This document shows positions 43,979 through 53,412 of a DNA stretch of 64,000 bases, in pieces (the stretch's first letter is position 1; each line of letters starts with the position of its first letter). Position numbers and translations under genes: made by a program. The notes below the pieces were generated by a model that saw nothing but the letters and a program-made list of their open reading frames with translations, searched no databases and was not told where the DNA came from. The DNA is from Phaeobacter inhibens DSM 16374 (GTDB taxonomy: Bacteria; Pseudomonadota; Alphaproteobacteria; Rhodobacterales; Rhodobacteraceae), in the NCBI RefSeq assembly GCF_000473105.1, contig NZ_KI421498.1:2574009-2638008 (forward strand), given 5' to 3'.

Positions 43979-44815
43979 TTATTTCCGCAGAAGGATGATT
44001 TCGACCCGGTTGTTTCGCGCTGACATCGGGTTGCTATCCGTCAGTTTGCGATCTGCATGACCGGTCACACGGTGCATCCGCTTGGACCTAGTGCCACCTG
44101 ATTCGAGCATCACACGGGTGGCATCCGCCCGCGCATGGGAGAGTTCCCAGACCGGATTATTAGCCACAACGACCGCATGAGATCTGATATGCCCGCCAAT
44201 GGCGATGTTGTTTTCAACAACCCCTGTGACACGTGACACCATCTTCACAATATCCCGGAACAGCAACGTCGGTTCCGCGGTTCCTTCTTTGAACAGCGGT
44301 GACTCCTCGGTATCGAAAAGCTCGACAACCAAACCCTCATCCGTGACGCGTGTGATGATATGCTGAGCCATCTCGATTGAGACCATGCTTTCGCCACCAC
44401 GCCCCTTCAGCTGTTCTTCCAAGGCACGGAACTGTTCGTCTGCGGCCTCACGGTCCTTGTCCTGTTCGACACCGGAATCTCCCTTGGCCTGCTGTGCATC
44501 GGCCGGGCTGATGTCGGACGCTCCGGTCCCGTTCTGGGGCTTGATCTCCTCGGTGAACATACTGTCCCCGTTGAAGGCCCCGTTGCCGCCGCCCGAAACC
44601 CGGCTCAGCGGAATGGATGGCGAGAAGTAATCCGCCAGCCCTTTTCTCTGTTTCTCAGTCGTTGCATTGAGCAGCCACATCAACATGAAGAACGCCATCA
44701 TAGCCGTCACGAAGTCCGCATAGGCGACCTTCCAGGCTCCACCGTGGTGGCCATCGCCACCACCTGACTTTTTCTTCTTGATGATAATGGGCGCCACATT
44801 TCCTTGTGCGCTCAT
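43979..44815 (-). CDS. motB: Flagellar motor protein MotB
   Basis: A 278-residue stator protein. One membrane helix (YADFVTAMMAFFMLMWLL) carries the proton-binding aspartate in ADFVTAM, preceded by a basic cytoplasmic stretch. The C-terminal OmpA-like peptidoglycan-binding domain includes AIGGHIRSHAVVVANNPVWELSHARADATR and NPMSARNNRVEIIL in parts. Start at 44815 (MSAQGN) with a GGTGG-type site just upstream; a frame 8 codons longer is less likely. motA is not adjacent. Confidence 0.95.
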   Translation of the reverse strand: MSAQGNVAPIIIKKKKSGGGDGHHGGAWKVAYADFVTAMMAFFMLMWLLNATTEKQRKGLADYFSPSIPLSRVSGGGNGAFNGDSMFTEEIKPQNGTGASDISPADAQQAKGDSGVEQDKDREAADEQFRALEEQLKGRGGESMVSIEMAQHIITRVTDEGLVVELFDTEESPLFKEGTAEPTLLFRDIVKMVSRVTGVVENNIAIGGHIRSHAVVVANNPVWELSHARADATRVMLESGGTRSKRMHRVTGHADRKLTDSNPMSARNNRVEIILLRK

Positions 44816-44862
44816 AATCCACCACCTATTTTCACCCACTACCGGGATATCAGGCGGGGTCT

Positions 44863-44877
44863 TAAGCGGCCCTTAAC
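44863..44877. promoter_or_regulatory. Consensus CtrA box upstream of motB
   Basis: TTAA-N7-TTAA, an exact match to the CtrA half-site pair, 48 bp before the motB start. Confidence 0.65.
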
Positions 44878-45005
44878 AGATAAATTTGCCGGCAGTTATG
44901 ATGCCCGGCGAGCCCCAGCCGGGCTCATAACCTGCAATATATGCGCCCCGTCAAAAAGGGATGGACACCGCCACCGGGCCTAATACTCGATGGCGGTACG
45001 GGATA

Positions 45006-46625
45006 TCAGGAGTCCAGTAGGATCTCTTCGTATCTTTCCCGGAGCGTATTTTTCTGTACCTTGCCGGTGCCACCCAATGGCAGAGATTCGACAAAAATCA
45101 CACGGTCGGGAATCTGCCAGCTGGCAACCTTGCCCTGATAATGCGCCAACAGATCATCCTCGGTCACATCGCCGGACCGTTTCACAGCAATCACCACAGG
45201 GCGTTCGTCCCATTTGGGATGTTTCGCCGCAATTGCCGCCGCCTGAGCGATATTGGGGTGCGACATGGCGATATCTTCCAGCTCCACAGTGGAGATCCAT
45301 TCCCCCCCGGACTTGATAATATCCTTGGAGCGGTCGCGAATGATCATATAGCCGTCATCATCGACTGTGGCGACGTCGCCGGTATCAAACCACCCATCAT
45401 CCGTCAGTGCAGTTTCTCCGGCGCGGAAATAACTGTCGATCACCCAATGCCCGCAGATCTGCAGGTTACCTTGCGTCTCGCCATCATGAGGCAAAACCGC
45501 GCCGCTATCGTCTACGATACGAAGATCGATGCCATACATTGGTCGCCCCTGCCCTTCGCGCAGCTTGGCCTGGGCTTCGGCATCCAACTCATTATGCTTC
45601 TGCAACAGCTGGTTCAGCGTTCCAATCGGGCTTGTCTCCGTCATGCCCCAGGCATGCACCAGATCGACGCCATATTTGTCGCGGAAGGTGGGTATCATGA
45701 CTGTTGGCAGGGCAGACCCACCCACAATGGTACGTTCAAGGCTTTCGGCAGTGCAGCCGGTTTCCTCCAGCCCCTGCAGCAAACCCATCCAGATGGTCGG
45801 GACACCCAGCGCCACGGTCACTTTTTCCGCGTCAATCAGTCTAGCCAAGCTCACCCCATCAAGATGTGGACCCGGCAGTACCAGCTTTGCCCCGACAGCT
45901 GCGGTCATATACGGCGTGCCCCAGGCATTCACGTGAAACATCGGCACCACCGCCAGTACCGTATCCCGCGCCCGCAGCGCCAGACCATCGGGTTGATTAC
46001 CACCAATCGTATGCAGCACGCTGGTCCGGTGGGTGTATTCAACGCCTTTGGGGTTACCGGTGGTACCTGAAGTGTAGCACAGGCTAGAGGGCAGATTTTC
46101 ATCCAAATCGGGCCAGTCATAACCCGCGGCCTCCGCATCCAGCACATCATCGTAAAACAGCACGCCCTCAATCTGCGCTGCGATATCGGCATCCCTCGGT
46201 CCCATCACGACGATATGCTGCACAGTGGTGAACTGCGCACGCAGTTGCGCTACGGCCGGAACAAAGGTGGTGTCAATGAACAGCACCTGATCTTCGGCAT
46301 GGTTGATGATGTAGATGAGCTGTTCCGGCTTCAGGCGCGGGTTGATTGTATGACAAACATAACCGCCACCTGACACTCCGAAGTAGATCTCAAGGTGACG
46401 GCGGTTGTTCCAGGCGATGGTGCCGCAACGGGCGCCCTGAGCGATACCCAGGCGTCCCAATGCCGCTGCCAGTTTGCGGGCATTTGCATCGATGTCACCC
46501 CAGGTCACATGCTCGGTTTCACCCGACGTTTCAACCGAGGTGACCGTCGTTGAGCTGTGAAAACGCCCCGCGTGTTCTATCAGCGAGCCTATAGTCAGCT
46601 GTTTGTGCATCATCTTGCCAAGCAT
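45006..46625 (-). CDS. Acyl-CoA ligase, DmdB-like
   Basis: A 539-residue AMP-forming ligase. The AMP-binding motif YTSGTTGNPKGVEYTHRT, the gate GMTETSPIG and the C-terminal DRSKDIIKSGGEWIS with LPLGGTGKVQKN (catalytic lysine) are intact. Length and N-terminus (MLGKMM) resemble the medium-chain/methylmercaptopropionate-CoA ligase group of roseobacters (DmdB, DMSP demethylation), but a general fatty acid ligase is as possible. No other dmd gene is nearby. Confidence 0.85.
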   Translation of the reverse strand: MLGKMMHKQLTIGSLIEHAGRFHSSTTVTSVETSGETEHVTWGDIDANARKLAAALGRLGIAQGARCGTIAWNNRRHLEIYFGVSGGGYVCHTINPRLKPEQLIYIINHAEDQVLFIDTTFVPAVAQLRAQFTTVQHIVVMGPRDADIAAQIEGVLFYDDVLDAEAAGYDWPDLDENLPSSLCYTSGTTGNPKGVEYTHRTSVLHTIGGNQPDGLALRARDTVLAVVPMFHVNAWGTPYMTAAVGAKLVLPGPHLDGVSLARLIDAEKVTVALGVPTIWMGLLQGLEETGCTAESLERTIVGGSALPTVMIPTFRDKYGVDLVHAWGMTETSPIGTLNQLLQKHNELDAEAQAKLREGQGRPMYGIDLRIVDDSGAVLPHDGETQGNLQICGHWVIDSYFRAGETALTDDGWFDTGDVATVDDDGYMIIRDRSKDIIKSGGEWISTVELEDIAMSHPNIAQAAAIAAKHPKWDERPVVIAVKRSGDVTEDDLLAHYQGKVASWQIPDRVIFVESLPLGGTGKVQKNTLRERYEEILLDS

Positions 46626-46650
46626 CGTCGTCTTCTCCGAAATTGAAATG

Positions 46651-48267
46651 TCAGCTGCGGGCCCAAGCGCCGCGTATAATATCTGCGGCTTTTTCCGCGA
46701 TCATAATGGTGGGTGCGTTGGTATTCCCGCCAATCAGCCGGGGCATGACCGACGCGTCAACCACACGTAGCCCCTGCAGCCCGTGCACCCGAAGCGAAGG
46801 ATCGACCACCGACAACGGATCGGTGCCCATCTTACAGGTGCCAACCGGATGATAAATCGTATCCGCCCGCGCGCGAATATGCTGCTCCAAGGCCGCGTCA
46901 TCCGGTTCACCGTTTATGAACAGTTCCCTGTGTACATAGCCCGCCAGAGGCTCTGCCGCCATGATCTGCCGCGTTTTGCGCACACCCTTGATCAGCACGG
47001 CCAGATCCTCTGGATCGGCAAGGAACTGCGGATCAATTCGGGGGGCGGCCTTGGGATCAGCACTGTTGAGGCCAACAGAGCCGCGAGACTTCGGCCTAAG
47101 CACACAGATATGACAGCTGAACCCATGCCCCATGTGCAGCTTGCGCGCGTGGTCGTCGACAATTGAGATGACGAAATGCAGCTGTACATCAGCCCGCTTC
47201 TTATTGGGGTCGGTTTTCAGAAACGCTGCCCCTTCGGCAAAGGGCGTGGCGATCATGCCGCGACCGGTCTTGCGCCAGTTCCAGATATGGCGCAGCAGCG
47301 AAACACTGCCGGGCAAGGAGATGCCAAAATTGTCCCGATCCCGTGACTTATAGGCCAGCGTAAAATCGAGATGATCCTGCAGATTCTGGCCAACTCCCGG
47401 CAGCTCGTGCACCATATCGATCCCATGCGGGCATATGTCGTCGGGACGGCCAACACCAGACAGTTGCAGCAGCTGGGGTGAATTGAACGCCCCACCGCTC
47501 AGGATCACTTCGCGGCGCGCGCGCACCATAAGCGCGCGACCACCCTGACTATAGTGCACCCCAACTGCCCGCTTGCCCTCGAACGCAACAGAGGACGCCT
47601 GCGCGCGGGTGATCACCCTAAGATTTGGGCGGTCCATGACCGGATGTAGATAGGCCGCTGCAGCCGAGCACCGCTCGCCATTGCGATCATCCCGGTGAAA
47701 CTGCGTCACCTGATAGTGGCCGATGCCTTCGTTATCGCCGGAGTTGAAATCCTCACGGTGCCGGATTTGCAGGGACTGCCCGGCCTTCACGAAGGCGTCT
47801 GTGATCGGGCGCGGCGATTTCTGATTGCTGACCTGAAGCGGACCAGCCGCGCCGTGCAATGCATCATCACCACATTCGTTGTTTTCAGATTTTCGGAAAT
47901 AGGGCAGTACCGATTGCCAATCCCACCCCTCACATCCCAACGCCGCCCACTCGTCATAGTCTTTGGAATGGCCGCGAATATAGAGCATCGCGTTGATCGC
48001 GCTGGATCCACCCAACCCCTTGCCACGTGGCTGATAGCCCCGCCGCCCGTTCAGGCCCGGCTGTGGCACCGTCTCATAGGCCCAATTGTTGATCTTTGGC
48101 CGTCCGGGCAGCATGGCGACAACCGCGGCCGGGGCTCGGACCAACAAACCATCACCGCGCCCGCCCGCCTCCAGCAGGCAAACCGTCACATCGGGATCTT
48201 CGCTCAGTCGGGACGCCAGCGTTGACCCCGCTGAGCCACCGCCAACGATCACATAGTCCGCCTCCAT
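46651..48267 (-). CDS. GMC-family FAD-dependent oxidoreductase
   Basis: A 538-residue flavoenzyme of the choline dehydrogenase/AlkJ type. N-terminal FAD motif YVIVGGGSAGSTLASRL, GMC signature GKGLGGSSAINAMLYIRG, second signature SGGAFNSPQLLQLSGVG, and the C-terminal YHPVGTCKMG with the catalytic His and NTNAPTIMIAEKAAD. Substrate is probably an alcohol; no betB or betI adjoins, so choline is not favoured. Start at 48267 uses GGGGAGG upstream; the frame extends 27 codons further without support. Confidence 0.85.
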   Translation of the reverse strand: MEADYVIVGGGSAGSTLASRLSEDPDVTVCLLEAGGRGDGLLVRAPAAVVAMLPGRPKINNWAYETVPQPGLNGRRGYQPRGKGLGGSSAINAMLYIRGHSKDYDEWAALGCEGWDWQSVLPYFRKSENNECGDDALHGAAGPLQVSNQKSPRPITDAFVKAGQSLQIRHREDFNSGDNEGIGHYQVTQFHRDDRNGERCSAAAAYLHPVMDRPNLRVITRAQASSVAFEGKRAVGVHYSQGGRALMVRARREVILSGGAFNSPQLLQLSGVGRPDDICPHGIDMVHELPGVGQNLQDHLDFTLAYKSRDRDNFGISLPGSVSLLRHIWNWRKTGRGMIATPFAEGAAFLKTDPNKKRADVQLHFVISIVDDHARKLHMGHGFSCHICVLRPKSRGSVGLNSADPKAAPRIDPQFLADPEDLAVLIKGVRKTRQIMAAEPLAGYVHRELFINGEPDDAALEQHIRARADTIYHPVGTCKMGTDPLSVVDPSLRVHGLQGLRVVDASVMPRLIGGNTNAPTIMIAEKAADIIRGAWARS

Positions 48268-48412
48268 CACGACCTCCCCGCATCTACCGTACCAGCAGCT
48301 CTCCCCGGCTGCCGACAGATCAGCGCCGCTTTTGTTAGAACTGTCCACTCTGACGGTACGTCATCGCGCACGCGGAGCGGGTGGACAAAGGTCGGTCTTG
48401 AAAAAGGAAAAC

Positions 48413-48488
48413 TGGTGCCGCTGAAGGGACTCGAACCCCCGACCCCATCATTACGAATGACGTGCTCTACCATCTGAGCTACAGCGGC
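48413..48488 (-). tRNA. tRNA-Thr(CGU)
   Basis: A 76-nt tRNA with encoded CCA. Acceptor stem GCCGCTG / CAGCGGC (with wobble), D arm GTAGCTCAGATGGTAGAGC, anticodon loop TTCGTAA (anticodon CGT, reading ACG) and T loop GGTTCGAGTCC. Confidence 0.96.
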
Positions 48489-48559
48489 GACCCGTGCAGG
48501 TTAGACCCGCAAAAGTCTGTGCGGCGCGCTCTAACATCAGCGCACCGCCTGGAAAAGAT

Positions 48560-50083
48560 CTATTTTATGCTTTGGGTTTTGGCATCCCCGCCACCCGTAT
48601 CAGGACCCTGGGGCAGTGTTTCGCCCACGTCAGAAACGGAGGTATCCTCCTCCTCCAACAACTCCACCTCTGGAATATCGGAGGCATCCGGGCCTGCTGC
48701 GCCCTCAGGCGTGCCGGTAATCAGTGGCAGAACCTGCGCACCTGTAGCACCAACGATCTCCGGGGCCTCCGGACGGCGCCAGCTGAGGGTATCAAAGCTG
48801 GCACAGTTTTCGCAGACCGGCGCCCATTCAGCGTGGATGTGATTGCAGTTTCCACAAACCCACTGCGGCCCACGCGGCGCATTCAACGCCCGTGCCAGCC
48901 AGCCCTGGATTACCGCATCACTGGCGCCCTCACCCTTTTCGATCGCCGCCATCAGGGTCAACGCACGCGCATCCGGCTCGCGTTCAACCAGATCGCCCAG
49001 CGCACGGCGCGCCTCTGGGAAATCCTCGGCCACAATGTGCAGTTCGGCCATCACCAAACGGGTCTCATCGTGCTGCGGCGCAAGACGTGACAATTGGGCA
49101 AACCGTTTCACCCGCTCCTGTGCGGTTTCAGTCGGCTCAACCTCTGCAAAGGCGTGGGCCAGATCAGGGTGCGGCTGCGCCTCCCAGGCTTTCTTCAGCA
49201 CCCGGATCGCATACCGTTTCTTGTCGCGGGCCAGATATGCCCGCGCCGCCATGGCTGCAGCCGGAACCAAATCCGGCGAAAGCCGGTTCGCTTCAATCGC
49301 CTGTTCCTGCTGCTCGACCGTCGCGCCCTCTTTGACGATCGCTCTGGAGGCCGACAGGGCCAGCACAGCATCGCGACGCTTGTAGACATCACGTGGCAGG
49401 GTGCCAGTCTTCAGCTTGGTGGTCAGCGTCTTGCGGGCACCGGCCCAATCCTGCGCCCGTGCCTGAAGCGTCAGAAGGGTATCCTGCACCTCCTCGTGCT
49501 TGGGCCGCAGGCTAAGCGCCTTCTCCGCCAGTTGGCGTGCGGTGTCAGTATCCCCTTCAGATAGTTTTTGCTTCATGATGCCTCGGACACCAACAAAGCG
49601 GGTCGACTGGTTACTCACCAGGCGTTTGTAAGCCTCAGCCGCCTTTTTTGTGTCTCCGGCCAGCTCTGCTGCCTGCGCGGTCAGCAAATCCGTCAGTTCC
49701 GGCTTTTCCAGATATTTCTCCGCCCGCGCAGCCTTGGCCATAGCCAGACGCCCCTCACCGGAGGCCAGCGCCATCAGGCCGTCAGAGAGCGCCTGATAGC
49801 CCTTCCGCTCGCGGCCCTTGTCAAAATAGCGCGAAATCGCGGTTTCATCACCGTTTAGGAACCGCAGCGTCGCCAGTAACAAAGACAACAGTTTGAACAG
49901 GACCCAGACTACAAACACCAGAATGGCCAGCGCGATTACCGACTGCAGTGCACTCAGGGTGTATTCGGTACCGGCGACCGTGATCTGAACGCCCCCTGCC
50001 GTCTCCGTCAGCAAAGCAGCACCAAAGGCAAGCACCGCCACGATGGCGACGAATACGAGAATCTTCAACAACGACCAGAGCAT
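48560..50083 (-). CDS. hemY: HemY-family membrane protein with zinc-ribbon tail
   Basis: A 507-residue protein with two N-terminal membrane segments (about 5-25 and 42-65), the HemY_N region (GDETAISRYFDKGRERKGYQ) and TPR-like repeats (LRPKHEEVQDTLLTLQARA, RFAQLSRLAPQHDETRLVMA). Near the end a CGNC-x16-CENC pair (residues about 416-440) forms a zinc-ribbon-like motif. HemY is linked to haem synthesis but its exact role is unclear. Follows mic60 by 10 bp. Confidence 0.88.
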   Translation of the reverse strand: MLWSLLKILVFVAIVAVLAFGAALLTETAGGVQITVAGTEYTLSALQSVIALAILVFVVWVLFKLLSLLLATLRFLNGDETAISRYFDKGRERKGYQALSDGLMALASGEGRLAMAKAARAEKYLEKPELTDLLTAQAAELAGDTKKAAEAYKRLVSNQSTRFVGVRGIMKQKLSEGDTDTARQLAEKALSLRPKHEEVQDTLLTLQARAQDWAGARKTLTTKLKTGTLPRDVYKRRDAVLALSASRAIVKEGATVEQQEQAIEANRLSPDLVPAAAMAARAYLARDKKRYAIRVLKKAWEAQPHPDLAHAFAEVEPTETAQERVKRFAQLSRLAPQHDETRLVMAELHIVAEDFPEARRALGDLVEREPDARALTLMAAIEKGEGASDAVIQGWLARALNAPRGPQWVCGNCNHIHAEWAPVCENCASFDTLSWRRPEAPEIVGATGAQVLPLITGTPEGAAGPDASDIPEVELLEEEDTSVSDVGETLPQGPDTGGGDAKTQSIK

Positions 50084-50093
50084 GGCAGCTTCC

Positions 50094-51452
50094 TTATTTG
50101 GCGTTCAGGCTTTGGGCCAGTTCATTCACGGCAGCAACAGCGGCCAGACGGGCACGCGCAGCGGCCTCCCAATCGGCCAGCGGTGCACGGGCGGTTTCCG
50201 GCAGAGCCTGCAACTCGGTCAGGGCTCCTTGTAGATCGCCGCTCTGCACGGCGGCTTCGGCGCGCGAAAGCACCGCATCGGGATCATCTCCATCACGCGG
50301 GGATACCGAACGTGCGCCCAGCTGACGCTGCACATAGGCCGCAATGCCGCCTGTTCCTTTGGTTGCCTGACGGGCTGAAGCAAGGGCATCACGCGCAGCC
50401 GGGGCAAAACCATCGCGCAGGCTTGCACGCGTGCTGACGCCTGCCTCTGCGGAACCGGTCAACGCCTCTGGCACAGTCACGCCAACGGCCTGCAGTTCTT
50501 CGATCATACCGCCAAAGCTGGTGCCCGCATCAATCGATGACCGCAGACGGGCGACGATCGTCTGTGCGCTGGCGATACGTGCGGCTTCGGCGCTAGCGGC
50601 GTCCATCGCCCGCGCCTCCTCCACCATCTTTTCCACCTCGGCGCGTTGCGCCGCGAGGCTGTCCTGAAGCTTGCTCAATTCCGCCTCGAATGCGGCAACG
50701 GCAGCCGGGCTGGCAGCATCAGTGATGGGGCGGCTCTCCAGAGCATCCACTCGGGCTGCCAATGTCTCAATCGCCCCTGCCAATTCATCAGATCCGGTCG
50801 CCGTCTCACTGGACCGCAGGGAGGCAACCTCCCTTGTCAACGTATCTATCTGCTGCGTGAGCGGCGCGATATCCGGGGCAATATCAGCGGCGACCCGGCC
50901 TTCCAGATCGGCGATCTGGGCGCTGAGGCTTTCCTTCAGCTTCTCCAGCGCGGCCGCATCAACGGGCGCTGCACTGCGCCAAGAGGGTGGCATAAAATCA
51001 TTCAGCACATTTGACTGTCCCGCCACAAAGCCAAGCCCGGCGGCAACGATTCCCCCAAGGAGAGCGGCTCCAAAACCACCACGTTTTTCAACAACACGCT
51101 CGACCTCATGGACCGATGCCGCAGCGGCAGGCGGGCTATCAACTGTTTGGTCCCCCGACGCGTTTTCAGCGCTCTTGGCCTCAGCTGTCTCGATTGGATC
51201 GAGATCAGCGTCCCCTTGCGCACCATCGTCATCCGACACATTGGAGACTGCATCCTCTTCGGCAGGCAGGGGATCCGTGTTGTCCGGGTCGTTCAAGTCC
51301 GCCACAGCAGCCGTATCGGATGTATCATCATCTTCAACAATCAAGCCGTCAGAAACCGCGTCACCGGCGGTTGTGTCGTCGACGTCCGGTTTGGAGACAG
51401 ACGTCTGGCTCTCTTCTGCCTGCGTCTCATCGGATGTTTTCTTGTCAGCCAC
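50094..51452 (-). CDS. Mitofilin/Mic60-like membrane protein
   Basis: A 452-residue protein with an acidic N-terminal tail, one membrane helix (GAALLGGIVAAGLGFVAGQ), a long coiled coil (about residues 160-310, LKESLSAQIADLEGRVA, LAAQRAEVEKMVEEARA) and a C-terminal mitofilin-like domain (VQRQLGARSVSPRDGDDPDAVLSRAEAAVQSGDL in parts). This is the alphaproteobacterial Mic60 layout and its place between hemD and hemY is the known synteny. Mic60 homologues shape inner-membrane invaginations. GTG start with GAGGGGG upstream. Confidence 0.82.
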   Translation of the reverse strand: MADKKTSDETQAEESQTSVSKPDVDDTTAGDAVSDGLIVEDDDTSDTAAVADLNDPDNTDPLPAEEDAVSNVSDDDGAQGDADLDPIETAEAKSAENASGDQTVDSPPAAAASVHEVERVVEKRGGFGAALLGGIVAAGLGFVAGQSNVLNDFMPPSWRSAAPVDAAALEKLKESLSAQIADLEGRVAADIAPDIAPLTQQIDTLTREVASLRSSETATGSDELAGAIETLAARVDALESRPITDAASPAAVAAFEAELSKLQDSLAAQRAEVEKMVEEARAMDAASAEAARIASAQTIVARLRSSIDAGTSFGGMIEELQAVGVTVPEALTGSAEAGVSTRASLRDGFAPAARDALASARQATKGTGGIAAYVQRQLGARSVSPRDGDDPDAVLSRAEAAVQSGDLQGALTELQALPETARAPLADWEAAARARLAAVAAVNELAQSLNAK

Positions 51453-51505
51453 GCCGACGTCCCCCTCGATTCTCAAAATCTCTTAACACCAACTCAGCAA
51501 TAAAC

Positions 51506-52240
51506 TTACTGTGCCGATGGCCCACCCTCAACCCGCGCCAGACTAGCTGCGGCATCACGCACCAGTGTACGCATTGCCGTCACAGTTGGAGACTTACATA
51601 TCTGTAAGTCTTTGCATTTCAAGCCTTTCAGAGGATCTGCAACCGCCTTGCTGAATGCGATAAGATGTAGCTCTGCGCAATATGGCGCCAATTTGACAAA
51701 TTGCTGAGCGGTACGCGGTGAGAAAAGCGGCACGATCAGCGACGCTTGCGCATCCATCGCGATCCGCACCTCACTATCATAAGGCAGCAAGATCTGATCA
51801 TAGATCACATGTTCCCGGCAATTGATCCCTACCAAGCGAAGCCGCTCGACAATGTCGCCGCGGCTATGGACGCCGCGAAGATGGGTCAAAGGACCTGTAG
51901 GTGGGACGTCGGTCAAGGTCTGAACCAGCGCGTCAGCGTCCAGACCACAGCAAATCGCCCGCCACCCTTTCGCAGCTGCGGCCTGCGTTGTGCGCTGCCC
52001 GACGCAATAAGCGTTCTGCCCCGTAACCGGCGCAGTCGAATACCGCACCCCATTCGCAGATGAGAAGATCGCATCCCCCGAAAAAAGCCCATGTTCAGAA
52101 GGATCAGATGGCGGGTTCAGCGGGGTTGTCCTGATTAACGGGGCGTAGATCACCTGCAAAGTCGCTCGGGTCGATGCGGGCAAGTCTTCGACAAATCGCT
52201 CTGCCGCCACACGAGGGCGCGTCATCAATAGGCCGACCAT
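51506..52240 (-). CDS. hemD: Uroporphyrinogen-III synthase
   Basis: A 244-residue enzyme that closes hydroxymethylbilane to uroporphyrinogen III in haem and corrinoid synthesis. HemD sequences diverge widely; here MTRPRVAAERFVEDL, IFSSANGVRYS, GQRTTQAAAAKGW and PLFSPRTAQQF fit. The ATG at 52240 has GAGGGG upstream; the ATG at 52273 is an alternative. The gene runs opposite to tsaD from a shared 74-bp region, the usual arrangement in alphaproteobacteria. Confidence 0.85.
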   Translation of the reverse strand: MVGLLMTRPRVAAERFVEDLPASTRATLQVIYAPLIRTTPLNPPSDPSEHGLFSGDAIFSSANGVRYSTAPVTGQNAYCVGQRTTQAAAAKGWRAICCGLDADALVQTLTDVPPTGPLTHLRGVHSRGDIVERLRLVGINCREHVIYDQILLPYDSEVRIAMDAQASLIVPLFSPRTAQQFVKLAPYCAELHLIAFSKAVADPLKGLKCKDLQICKSPTVTAMRTLVRDAAASLARVEGGPSAQ

Positions 52241-52314
52241 CACACGCCCCTCGGGATTGTTCGCCACTGTCATAGGTGGTAGCCCCGGCAGAGACAGGAT
52301 GCAACGGTAACACC

Positions 52315-53412
52315 ATGGAACAAAGCCTCACCCTTCTGGGATTGGAAAGCAGCTGCGATGATACGGCAGCTGCCGTGGTCCGCCAGTCTGGGCAAGGCCC
52401 GGCGGAGGTGCTCTCCTCCATCGTGTTTGGCCAGACCGAACTCCACAGCGCCTTCGGCGGTGTGGTGCCGGAAATCGCAGCCCGTGCCCACGCCGAAAAG
52501 CTCGATCATTGCGTCCGCGATGCGCTGGCCGCGGCCGATCTGCGCTTGCAGGATATGGATGCCATTGCCGTCACCGCTGGTCCCGGACTGATTGGCGGCG
52601 TGATTTCTGGTGTGATGTGTGCCAAGGGGTTGGCGGCCGCAACCGGGCTACCTCTGATCGGCGTCAACCACCTGGCCGGACATGCCCTCACCCCCCGGCT
52701 GACGGATGCGGTGCCATATCCCTATCTGATGCTGTTGGTCTCAGGCGGGCATTGTCAGTACCTGATTGTTCGGGGACCCGATGATTTCAAACGGCTTGGT
52801 GGAACAATCGACGATGCCCCCGGCGAGGCCTTTGACAAGACCGCCCGCCTATTGGGCCTGCCGCAACCCGGCGGCCCCTCGGTGCAGAAGGAAGCCGAAA
52901 GCGGTGATCCGCGCCGTTTCCGCTTTCCCCGTCCGCTCTTGGACCGTCCAGATTGCAACCTATCATTCTCTGGCCTGAAAACCGCACTGATGCGCATGCG
53001 GGATCAGGTGATGGCCGAAAAGGGCGGTCTGACACGGCAGGACCGCGCCGATCTCTGTGCCGGTTTTCAGGCTGCTGTTGCCGACGTCCTGGCAGAGAAA
53101 ACACGCCGTGCAATTCGGCGCTACCTTGAGGAAGTCCCGACCACCCGCACCGTTGCTGTCGCAGGTGGCGTCGCGGCGAATACCGCCATTCGTGCTGTGT
53201 TAGAGACGGTTTGCACTGAGGTTGATGCTCAATTCGTCGCTCCGCCTCTGGCGCTTTGCACGGATAATGCCGCGATGATCGCCTATGCCGGGCTTGAACG
53301 ATTCCGCAGTGGGGAGCAGGACGGCATGGAGCTCTCCGCCCGGCCCCGCTGGCCACTGGATCAGAGCAGCCCCGCCATGTTGGGCAGCGGCAAGAAAGGC
53401 GCCAAAGCATGA
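52315..53412 (+). CDS. tsaD: tRNA N6-threonylcarbamoyladenosine synthase subunit TsaD
   Basis: A 365-residue Kae1/TsaD protein that makes t6A37 in ANN-decoding tRNAs with TsaB, TsaC and TsaE. It starts [18 protein letters not shown]; metal-binding [36 protein letters not shown] and the ATP site [12 protein letters not shown] are present. The start at 52315 matches the family; the frame could extend 13 codons. Overlaps gpsA by 4 bp. Confidence 0.95.
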   Translation: MEQSLTLLGLESSCDDTAAAVVRQSGQGPAEVLSSIVFGQTELHSAFGGVVPEIAARAHAEKLDHCVRDALAAADLRLQDMDAIAVTAGPGLIGGVISGVMCAKGLAAATGLPLIGVNHLAGHALTPRLTDAVPYPYLMLLVSGGHCQYLIVRGPDDFKRLGGTIDDAPGEAFDKTARLLGLPQPGGPSVQKEAESGDPRRFRFPRPLLDRPDCNLSFSGLKTALMRMRDQVMAEKGGLTRQDRADLCAGFQAAVADVLAEKTRRAIRRYLEEVPTTRTVAVAGGVAANTAIRAVLETVCTEVDAQFVAPPLALCTDNAAMIAYAGLERFRSGEQDGMELSARPRWPLDQSSPAMLGSGKKGAKA

